Assembly: GCF_026151205.1 (NCBI RefSeq)
Contig: NC_087079.1
Span: 10,344,635-10,408,634, forward strand
Length of the DNA stretch: 64,000 nt
Direction: 5' to 3'
DNA from: Bolinopsis microptera
Lineage: Eukaryota > Ctenophora > Tentaculata > Lobata > Bolinopsidae
Made by a program: the position numbers and the translations under genes. Under the pieces are notes generated by a model. That model ran no database searches and had not been told where the DNA came from. It saw nothing but the letters and a program-made list of their open reading frames with translations. This document shows positions 24,601 to 36,600 of this stretch, in pieces (within the stretch, counting starts at the first letter, position 1; every line of letters starts with the position of its first letter).

Positions 24601-27600
24601 CCTCCCCAGTCCTCCTCCTCCTCCTGAGTCCTCCTCCTGGGTCCTCCTCCTGGGTCCTCCTCCTCCTCTTCATCCTCCTCCTCTTCCTCCTCAGTCCTCA
24701 GTCCTCCTCATCAGTCCTCAACAGTCCTCCTCCTCCCCAGTCCTCCTCCTCCTCCTGAGTCCTCCTCCTGGGTCCTCCTCCTCCTCTTCATCCTCCTCCT
24801 CTTCCTCCTCGGTCCTCAGTCCTCCTCCTCCTGGGTCCTCCTCCTCATCCTTCTCATCAGTCCTCCTCCTCCCCAGTCCTCTCCCAGTCCCCCTCCTTCT
24901 CCTCCTCCTATTCAGTCCTCCTCCTCCTCCTCCTCCTCAGTTCTCCTCAGTCCTCCTTCTCATTTCTCCTAAGTCCTCCTCCTGAGTCCTCCTCCTCTTC
25001 CTTCTGAGTCCTCCTCCTGAGTCCTCCTCCTCCTCCCTCTCAGTCATCCTCCTCAGTCATCCTCCTCAGCCATCCTCCTCAGCCATCCTCCTCAGTACTC
25101 CTCAGTCCTCCTCCTTCTCAGTCATCGTCAGTCCTCCTCCTCAGTCCTCCTCAGTCCTCCTCCTCCTCCTGGGTCCTCCTCCTCCTCCTCCTGGGTCCTC
25201 CTGGGTCTTCCTGATCCTCCCCAGTCCTCTTCCTCCTCCCCTCCTCAGTCCTCCTCCTACTCTTCCTCCTCGTCCTCAGTCCTCCTCATCAGTCCTCAAC
25301 AGTTCTCCTCCTCCCCAGTCCTCCTCCTCCTCCTGGGGCCTTTTCCTGGGTCCTCCTCCTGGGTCCTCCTCCTCCTGGGTCCTCCTGGGTCCTCCTTCTC
25401 CTCCTCAGTCCTTCTCCTCCTGCTCCTCAGTCCTCTTCCTCCTCTTCCTCCTCCTCCTCCCTCTCAGTCATCCTCCTCAGCCATCCTCCTCAGCCATCCT
25501 CCTCAGTCCTCCTCCTTCTCAGTCCTCCTGAGTCCTCCTCCTGAGTCCTCCTCCTCCTCAGTCATTCTCCTCAGTTCTCCTCCTCCTCCTCCTAGGTCCT
25601 CCTTCTGGGTCCTCCTCCTCCTCCTCCTCCTGGGTCTTCCTGATCCTTCTCCTCCCTCTCAGTCATCCTCCTCAGTCATCCTCCTCAGTCATCCTCCTCA
25701 GCCATCCTCCTCAGCCATCCTTCTCAGCCATCCTCCTCAGTACTCTTCAGTACTCTTCAGTACTCTTCAGTCCTCAAAATGTTTGTCCGCTAATGTCCAC
25801 CAATGTCTGCTAATGTCCACCAATGTCCATCCAAGTCCGCCAATGTCCGTCCGGGTCCGCCAATGTCCGTCCGAGTCCGCCAATGTCCGTCCGAGTCCGC
25901 CAATGTCCGTCCGAGTCCGCCAATGTCCGTCCGTGTCCGCCAATGTCCCAAAAAACACGTCCGTTGTCTCATAGAATCCAAAAAGGACAGGACATAGGCG
26001 GACATAGACGGACATGACACCCCCCCCATTAGCGGTTAAAACAAAATATGTCCTGGCTCAGAAGTATCTATCTAAGTTATCTGGAGACGAAGCTAATAAG
26101 AAACTTAACACTAACAGTATGCAGCAATTATCAAATGCAACTGTGATATAACTTTTATCAGAATCATGGCTAGGTCAAATTATCTCAACCAAAAATTGGT
26201 TGTCATGCAAAATTAAAGATTGTTCACGTTAATTTGAATATTGTTTTATTTCCACATAGTTAAGTGGTTTAGTGTCTCTTACTCATGTCAGATAATCATA
26301 TCAGTCTCATACAGTAGAACTATGTTTCGTAGCGACTGGTCCTGTAAATCTGCAGAGAGAAATGTTTAGAATAACATTCTTTACCTCTTTCGAAACCATT
26401 GAAATGCACTCAGAAAATGTGTTTAAACCTGAGCTAAATTAAGATGTTTGCTTAGCTAAACAGTATAAAGTTCCATACATACCTAGAATCATTCTGCAGT
26501 ACAGGTACAATGATGTTTCTGCAGGTGAGCAATCAAACCATCATCCATAACGTGTCCTTCAAACTCAGCTAGGAGCTCCCATCTTCCCCTCAAATCTTTA
26601 ATGAGATCAGTTGTAACTTCCTGAAATACCCCTGTTAAATGGCGCTTGATCTTATTCATCTGAACGACTCTCTACAGATCTGTTAGTCAGAATATAAATA
26701 GATTCTTTAATATCCAATTAAAAAACAGTATATAAGATCATGGTACGTTAAAATAACGTGCTTTAAAACACCCGATCCAATTACTTGAACTGCCAAACTT
26801 TAACCTCAGTCTTCAAGTTCTTACATTATCAAAGAAATCAGAAGACCGAAGGATGGCCCAGCGGTTATCGCAACCATCAGTTTCCTCCTTCTCAGTAGTT
26901 GTTGGTGTCTCGGCCTCGGTACCACAGTGATGTTTAATGAGGTGAGCTATAAGGGCCTCGTCTATTTGATGTCCAATAAACTCGGCAAGCAGTTCCCATA
27001 TGTCCCTCAAGTCTTGTAGTAGTTCCGTTTCGATTTTCTAAAATGATGTGACTATACATAATTAAGTTAATATATAAGATCTTAACTTACAATCGTTGTC
27101 ACGAACTATTGTTGTTAATATTTAAATAAAATAAAAGAAGTTTTCTAAAATAACTGTAAAAGAATTAAAGACCCTGTCACGACGTTCCTTAAATGTTATC
27201 CTCACCTGGTTATAGAAATCAGGTAGACGTAGAACTGCCCAGCGGTTGTTGCAGCCCCCCTCAGACTCTTCTGTTGGTTCAGCAGCAGTTGGTTTGGCAG
27301 TAGTTGGTTCAGCAGTAGTTGGTTTGGCAGTAGTTGGTTTGGCAGTGTGTGTGGGCAGGACAAGTCAAGCTTAACTTTGCAATATTATCATGTTTTTCTG
27401 TATCGTCCGATAGTAGTGTATCCCACGAGAGATGGATGTCATCTTTTAGTGATTCTTCATAGCTGGAACAGATCCCCGACTTGTACATCTCAGCTACCTC
27501 TTGGTTGGTCAGTTCTCGTTTCAGGATATTAAGTTTTGTCATTTCACCTCCGAATGAGCCAGATTGCCGAAAGAATGTCTCCATATTGTAGGTTCTATGA

Positions 27601-30600
27601 TGTTGTCCGAAGACAAGACAACCGGTTGTTGAGAATTTCCGGCCAGAGCTCCAGAGGGTGTGGTGGCAGTCCCTATCTGCACGCCATCATAATATAGTGT
27701 CTTTTTGCCGCTGCTATATGCCCAAGTAAGACAAACATGGTACCACTGTGAATGTACTTGGGTCTGGCTGTGCGGAGTGTTGCTATACATGAGATAACTA
27801 TAGACAAGGTTATCAGAGAGAATTATCTCATCAGATAGTCCCTCAGTGTTGTAGTGTATCCACATTCCATTACGAGATGTGGGACTGAGTTGTTTGATCC
27901 AGGAGCAGATCGACAGCTCCTCCTCCAGGGGTGACATATCTGGGGCTATCATAATGTAGCTTGAGCGATCGTCTCCAAACTTTAGAGCAATATGAGGTTT
28001 ATCACCGAGCACAGACGTCAGGAAGGGAAGCAAGAGGAGCAGGATATTGTACGCAAACATTTTGTTGGTTCTTGGCGGACGGTGGTGGTTACTTGTATCG
28101 GTCAGGAAGATTTCAGACTTGCTTCCTTGAGAATTTGCTGTCGTTATAATATTTCTTAAGATATTTTCTCTGTCCGGAATAATTTTATCATGTGATAATG
28201 TGATGTGTGAGTTACTTATAATCATTACCCTCTCACTATGACCATTGTCCACATTTACCCCCGAAATCATGTCCTTGACGTCAATAAGTGAATTTTACCA
28301 TGAAAACAGTGATATTATCAACATCAAAAAAGTGCAAAGACTATTTGATGTCATCGAGTAGTTAAATCAACAATTGCAAAAAGATCATGATGAAAGCGTT
28401 CCAGATCAGCTACATTCCATGTCTTACTCTTAGTTTAAATCTATGTATCATTTTGGTAATCACGAAAGAGCATAAAATTTAAGGTTAAATTTTCCTAAAA
28501 TTGTTCTAGCAATAGTCCTGGTTTGGTCCCGACCTGATTGCCGAATTTTTACCGTTACCAGGACTTCAAAAATAGTAGCTGAACAAGCAATTAGTGGGTG
28601 TTCCGTGTTGGTGCAAGCTAGATAGAGCAGGAAGCAGCATTTAGAGGTTGCTAGAAATAACAGGTTTCCAATTCCTTAATGACCTGGAAATTGTTGGATG
28701 CAGCGGAGGCAGCCGGAAAGAGCCAGAATAAAATGTTGCTGATGGTTGCTAAACTGGGCAAGAGGTAGCCTACTAGCCTAAGCTAAGGTTGCTAGAAATA
28801 CAGAAGTCGGAAGAACCGAAGTAGGCGAACACAGCTGGAATTGGTGGTTTCTGCCTGCAGATGGTAGCTGGAGAGAGCAGGAAGTAGTAATTAGAGGTTG
28901 CTAGAAAAATTAAAGCAATGATGTTAAATACGTTTCGTACCCTACAAACGTACGGCGAAAACGAATACGTATTCCTCAAGGGTGAACGATGTACTTCGAA
29001 ATCGAATATGGGATATATATTTTTTACATATTTTTCATTAAAACGCTTAGGAAAGCTTCTGCAAGTACAAAGTAGACATTGTTACGTAGGAACTGTGCTG
29101 ATTATACGAGTTAACGTCCCACGAGTGACAAATAATTTAGTAACCGGGTAATGGTTACTCGAAAGTGATGCCTTCCTCTGATTCTCCTTGATATTTATAA
29201 ACGCAGTAAACAGGTTAGCATCAGATGACTGTATTCCGAGTTTTGTATTGATGTGATGCAGATACGGGCACTTATCTACTCACAAACATGTTTCAACCTA
29301 CCAGGCAATGCAATATTGTCTCCTTATTTGGATGTAAAAAACCGATACACGAGAATTCCGGCTCTATAGTTGAAGCTTCATTTTTACTTCTTGACTCTGC
29401 ACGTGTCTTACCAAGATATTGTACGGCGGAATATTGTAAGTTACTATTTCTATATTACACTAATGAGTAATGTAGAAGTGTTTCACAGTGAAAAGCATAA
29501 ACTGTGTTTAGAGAATGTCCACATAATTTTACACGATGAAGTGTTATTATTATTATAATTATTATCATATTGATATTTCAATGTAATTAAGTTTGTATCT
29601 TGTTTTTATAAAGTAATGTGAAACGAAATATGAAACATATCATATAATAATATGTCATTTCTATGACGTAATGATGAATATAATGTTCGAAATTTTTAAA
29701 TTAGACACAATGTTCCACCCAGGGCTCCTATTCCGTGCGCGCATAATATTTTTGCTTTCAGCAAAAATAAAATCAAGAAAAATATCATGTCTCTTTATCA
29801 GGAGAGTTCGGATGTTCCAGAAAGTATAAGTTGTGGCACAAAAGCAGGGAATAAAGCATGTAGCCACAAGAACTGTAGATACTACATTATATAATACACA
29901 GATTCCACACTTACATAACACGACAAATACGTTACTTTGTCTTTTATTTTATCAATAAATTAAGAAACGTTATAATTACGTCAGCCTCCCTACAATTCGA
30001 GTCAAACAGTAATCCCACGGTAGAAACCAATTAGAATTTAGAAGCTTTATCAATTAAGAAGGGTTTGAAATTATAACATTGGTACTACTATAATAGTACT
30101 ATCATGCAATCGTGTATACTACATACTACATACTACGTACTACGTACTACATACTACATACTACATACTACATACTACATACTACATACTACATACTACA
30201 TAATACATACTATTATAACCGTTGTATTAATTGTGCATGATTACATGATAGTAGTACTACACGTCATCATGTAGTGCTTTATTGTAGTACTCACACATAC
30301 TATATTATAGCTGTCTGCTTAAAACCAGGAACTACGAACAGTATGTTAATTGTGTAACGACTCATAAATACACACTATAGCTTTAACTTACAGAGCCGTT
30401 TCTCTGTGAGTAGACTCGACTCTACACTCTACACTCTACACTCTACACTCTACACTCTACACTCTACACTCTACACTCTACACTCTACACTCTACACTCT
30501 ACACTCTACACTCTACACTCTACACTCACTGAGTTACTGCTGGGTGGTATTATAATAGGTACAGTGGTTATTGTTCTGTCTACTAAATGTAAACATGATA

Positions 30601-33600
30601 ACAACCTCATTGCTTATCTAATAACTTGTTTTTCGATTTTAGAGCTAAGCAGTTACATTCACAATGTACACTCAGAACGTCATATTGAGAGTTCTTTCGG
30701 AAAAAAAGTCTGAGGTCATGGTTTTTAATTCTCCAAGTATGAAACACCAAGTAACGCGAACGAATTTTAAATTTAGGAAAAGCATAATCATAAAACATTC
30801 AGAAGCAGCATAAGCTATTTTAAAATCAAGTTATGCCTTTAGAACAACGAATGCAGACTACAGACCATTACTTTTGGCTCTAATTCTCAAGACTAATATT
30901 ACCACTACTATTATTACTTATACTACTAAACCTGATCAATACTTGCATTAACACTATATTTACACTATATTTACACTATATTTACACTATGTTTACACTA
31001 TATTTACACTATATTTACACTATATTTACACTATATTTACACTATATATTTACACTATATATTTACACTATATTTACACTATATTTACACCATATTTACA
31101 CTATATTTACACTATATTTACACTATATTTACACTATATATTTACACTATATTTACACTATATTTACACTATATTTACACTTTATTTACACTTTATTTAC
31201 ACTATATATTTGCACTATATTTACACTATATTTACACTATATTTACACTATATTTACACTATATTTACACTATATTTACACTATATATTTGCACTATATT
31301 GACACTATATTTGCACTATATTTGCACTATATTTACACTATATTTACACTATATTTACACTATATTTACACTATATTTACACTATATTTACACTATATTT
31401 ACACTATATTTACACTATATTTACACTATATTTACGAACGGACGGCCTGATTAGAGACTGACTGACCACTAACTTCAGCTTCTGTCCCCGACAAATGATC
31501 AGGAAACATTACAGGCTTCAGTAAAACGAATGGTGTCCGAGAAATCAATTCAACAGGCTGTATCTGAGAAGGAGAAAAAACTCGAGGTGAGATATTGTCA
31601 ATTGATTTTAAAGCGAAAATTTGATAAAATCTACTTTAAAATTTGATTTCATAGAGTTTCATCTATGTTTTTCAACATGAAACTAATCTTACCAAAACAT
31701 GCTTGCAATTTTTGCACATTCTTGCAATTTTATCAGGTAGTAATTGAAGACCCAAAAAGTAAAGAAAAGGAAGGTCCACAGGAGATGGTAAGCTTCCTTG
31801 AGATAATGCAGGAGAACAATGCGTACGAGAACGCGTGTATCGTCGTGGGTATGCCAGCTTTTCATATTTTATCTGAATTCTCATTGGAAACCTTAAATGT
31901 CAGATGAAGATTCGTTTGATGTGTCACATGATGCACGTATGTTTTATGCTACACCTTGTTATTAAAAGTTCTGATATTTTAAAGATGTCATCAAATAAAT
32001 GATGGTTAAATTCTAACTGGATGGTTTTCCTTAGGTGCTTTTGGTGCTGCCGCTAACGGTGCAACCATGCCAGTCTTCGCAGTCCTCTTCGCGGAAGTTA
32101 TTCAGGTTAACATTATCTTTTTACATTTCTTAATTTCTACTGTTTGTTAAACGTTTATTCTAGATTATAGATATTATCAGTTTCCCCTTGGCCGAGTTAT
32201 CGCACCGGGTCTGGATCTAATTAGTCTAGTGAATCAAGCCAGATTGAATAATCGATCATTGAATTTACCTGCAACGTAGATTGAAAGAAGTGCGACTACA
32301 CCCCACGCTATGATATTCTAATGGATGTTACGCTTTATATTAAAATATTAGCGACAAGATAAACACTATTTTTGGACGTGAGGAGAGTTAGTACTCGGAG
32401 TCCTCACTCTCGGAGTCCTGGACTCCTCAAACTACATTATATTAGTATTTAAACTATGGGGTACATTATATCCTAACATTTAACCTCTCAGGCCCTGGCT
32501 TTAGTGTTGCCGGATCCACTTGACCCGGACAAAGAACCTGACTACAGCAAAACCAACGAGTGGTCTTTATTCTTTGTAATTGTCGGCCTTGTCGCTGGTC
32601 TTGCCAACTTTTTACAGGTATGTAGGATTTTGTATGTACTATCTCAGTTTCAAATCTTTTGATTACAGTTTAAAGGAATATGTTCAAGTTCTTTATGTAA
32701 CTTCTGTGTTTTCAGATAAGTTCGGCAACAAAAATAAAACAAATTATTACGTTTCTGAATCTGGAAATTATCGTTAATATGACAACCTTAACCCTTATGA
32801 ATGTGATTCTAAAACTGTGCACCATTATTCAGATTCATTTCATGAGCCTCAGTGGTTTAAGCTTCACAACGAGAATGCGACGGAAAGCTTTCAAAGCTCT
32901 GCTCCGAAAGGTAGGTTCCTTTGTGAAAACCTTTTTCACGGCGGAAGAACTTGACACGTGCTATTTTGAAATACCCGAGAAATTAGAAAATTCTCAAAAT
33001 TTAAATAAGTTTAATCAAAGTATCGTGCGGTTATAATAAAAAAGCATCCAATTCCCTTGAATCAAATTTGAAGTTTTGTGCGGATATGATATAAACGCCT
33101 CTATTTTCCAGAACATGGGCTTCTTTGACCTACCAGAGAACTCGATTGGAGCACTTACTACTCGCTTATCAGAAGATGCGGCTGCTATCAAAGGGGCTAC
33201 TGGTTTGTTTTCTAGTTAATACATTCAGCTAGTTACCAGGCTTGTTGCTTATAAACAAGCTTTTATTTAGATGAATTGCGGTTTACGGTTTATACCAGGA
33301 GAAATCGGGTCCTGTTCTGCACCGGATCGTTTTGGTCGGGCACGGAAAAGCCTGATCTGGTCAGTGGTCGGCTAGTTCAAATTCTTTAAATTTCCCTCAG
33401 GAGTTAGGATTGGTACGATATTACAAAACTTAGTTGGATTGGGAGTTGGTATTGGGATAGCCTTCTCTGCAAGTTGGCGTCTTTCTTTGCTCACTCTCGC
33501 TTGCATACCTTTCGTAGCTGCTGCAGGTAATAATTGTATATCATCTTCATTATTGTAAAGTCATTTATCATTCATCCCAGGGAAATTTTCCCAACAAATG

Positions 33601-36600
33601 GATAACAAAAGGCACTGACCCTGGCCCCTCCCCTCCACATTACTTTGTTTTTCCAGGGAGTGTCCAAATGATGCAACTGGCTGGAACTATGAAAACCATG
33701 ACAAGGCTTTACGAACAAGCTGGCCAAGTTGCTGCTGAAGCTGTCGAAAACATGAGGACTGTTTCTTCGCTGTGTATCGAGCGACTGTTCTTAAAGAAAT
33801 ACGCTGCCTCCCTTAAACAACCTTCCCAGTAAGTTTGGATAACTTAAATTCTATTTCATGTCAGTTCTGTATAATGTTACTTTTCAAAAAGAAGATATTT
33901 CATACATTCCGATTGCCAAATAATAAGAATTGCAAATCTCAGGAAGTTTAAGAAGCAAGCCCATTTGACAGGAATATCCATGGGGCTGGCTGAAGCGGTC
34001 ATATTTTTCACCTATGCTGCTGTATTTACGTATGGCAACTATCTCATGAATCTACCAGAGGGACACAGTGGTAAACTGACTTTTACTCAGCTCATGAAGT
34101 AAGCCTTATGTTCATAATTAGGTCTGTTCAATTAACATGCATGTATTTATTGTATTTCTGTTTTTTTTAATTAAATACTTTTCAAATTTTACAGTGATAT
34201 GATGTTGGGAGTATAAAGGTATAAGGTAGATAGAGAACAAAAAAATATATATGGGGAGCAAAGAGATAATTAGGCTAGACTGTTCTTTCACTATCCAATA
34301 AACATTTCCATAGATGCTTAGTGACCTCAGATTTGAAAAGACTAGTAGACACAATCTGTCACAATTCTGACTTAACTTAGGTAAAATTGATGACACAATA
34401 GACAGACTGTCGGCCAAATTGCAAGTGAACTGTCCTATTCAAGTATGAGTCTGATACACTTTAAACAAAATGCCGTGAATAATGGAAAATACTTCTTACA
34501 GGGTATTTTCTGGGATAGTCTTCTCAGCCATGACAATTGGTCAGACAATGTCATTGTTACCGGACTACGGAAAGGCGAAAGCAAGTGCTTTCAAGCTTTT
34601 CAAACTCATAAGAGAACCTCCCATAATCGACGCCTACACCGATAAAGGAAAGAAGGTGAGAAGTTTATTAGACTTTGGTTGAATCTGAAAAGTATGTATT
34701 CAGGTATTCAGGGGAACCTTCGAGATGTTCTAGTAGTTCTAGATGTTCTAGATGTTCTAGATGTTCTAGATGTTCTAGATGTTCTAGATGTTCTTTTAAC
34801 GGATTATGATGTAAACAATAAATTAGTCCATTGGAGAATTCAGAATGGAGATGCTCCCCTTACGAGGGGCTTTCAATAAATATTTGTGGCAAATTTATGG
34901 CATGCTTGCCAATGATATTAGAACGTAAAGTAACCCATCTTGGGATGTTTTAGGCTTAGCTTTTACTAAAATTGTGGCATAGCTTGCTCCTATTTGTGAC
35001 ACCTTCATAACAACTACTGTTACTTACTTGGGTTACTTGGGTTGGGATCCGAGCTAGAGTGCTACCAGGCCAAGAATGTCTTGCATCTCCACCGCCATGT
35101 AGTAGCGTGTCAGAGACACGTGCCACCGGCCCACTCCAGCATTGAGTTCCTGTTCTGTCCAGTGTACCCAGGTGTTGGTGGAGTGTCAGGGAATTCATTG
35201 AGGAAAGCATCAAGAGCGGGTTTGAAAGTGGTCAAGGTCAGGAGGGACTTGATGGCGGGAGGGACCACGTTGTACAGTGCAGAGGCTCTAGAGGCAAAGG
35301 AGTTGAACCTCAGGTTATTGACACTTGTGTACTTGGAGGACCCTAGTGGTCGTATACACGTAGTTCCGTATCGTGAGGTCTCGCGGAAGTTGATGTTCGT
35401 GCTGTTTGGAGCGAGATTGTTATAGATCTTCCAAACTAGGATGATAGTGTATCTCTCACGCCGCCTTTGAAGGGAGTACATAGACAGGCGACGGAGGCGT
35501 TCCCAGTAGTTGAGATTTCCAAGACCCTGGATTTTAGCAGTGAAGGATCGTTGAACTGCTTCGAGTTTAATAATTTCGCACTGCATGTGAGGAGACCACA
35601 GAGGACAGCAGTATTCAAGATGAGATCGTACGTAGGACTTGTACAGGAGCATCATGGTCGCTACATCCCTGGAGATGAAGGTGCGTAGCACCCAACTAGC
35701 CATGTTTCTGGCTTTGGCAGACTTCATCGCTATGTGAGTGCGCCAGTTGAGGTCTGGGTCGATATAGACACCCAGGTCCTTCACGTGGTCAGAGCCCTTA
35801 AGAGTCTCTCCAGATGGTAAGATGTAGGGCTGCTTCAAGTCCGGTAGTTTGCCGTGTTGTAGAAGCTGGAACTTTTCCTCGTTAAGCTCCATGTTGTTAG
35901 CATCAGCCCAATTCACAACCGAGAGAAGATCTTCTTGGAGAAGGATGCGATCGATATGGGAAGATATATCTTTGTGGAGCTTCGAGTCATCTGCAAACAC
36001 TGTAATAATTGTATACCAAAAATATACACTGAATCAATCTAAAATGTTCAGATATACAGCAGGGTGTCATAATTATTGGCGCGTAGACAATTTTGCGTAA
36101 AATTTTAGCTTACCCAAGCTTTTAGAAACGATCATTACTTGACTTCTGAGGGTCAGTTTCCTATGGAGTCTTGATCATCCGAGAGATAACCCTTCATACT
36201 ACAGTTCAGTTTAAAAACGAAGTCCGAAAGAAGTTAAATTACGTCGATAATCACGACGAAAGAGAAAAATTTGGATTATTGGACTTGAAGCCTTCGGCTG
36301 CTTCCCCTGAATTCCGGGATGAGTCCGCCTGATATTTTATTGCGTCAGTTAGAGGAGAAAGAGAGCTTTGATAAAATCTATAGTTTTCTATATGTTTCGC
36401 TATCGCCTGAAGAGCTGTGCACTTTAGTCTAAAGAATAATTTCAGAAAAATTTCACCGAAAAAAAAATACACAAAAATCCCTTATTACTCCTTCGTAAAT
36501 CTAACCAAGTATGGAATTGACCCTTTGAATAACGGCCTAAATTACGGGTTTTGAGGTACATCAACACAAAATTCTGAAATTAAGAAAAATTTCAGACGAT

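Noticed and set aside
24170-24985. 271-codon Ser/Pro/Leu-rich open frame
   Set aside because: Lies in the CTCCTC pyrimidine tract; composition is dictated by the repeat and no domain or conserved start is seen.
25767-26029. Several frames rich in VRQCP or TRTDIGGL repeats on both strands
   Set aside because: Products of the 20-bp GTCCGCCAATGTCCGTCCGA array and the element end.
30989-31450. 153-codon frame with 11-residue repeats
   Set aside because: Direct translation of an 11-bp minisatellite; the period explains the repeat and the lack of stops.
35042-35425. 127-codon plus-strand frame
   Set aside because: Antisense shadow of the CR1-like reverse transcriptase tail.
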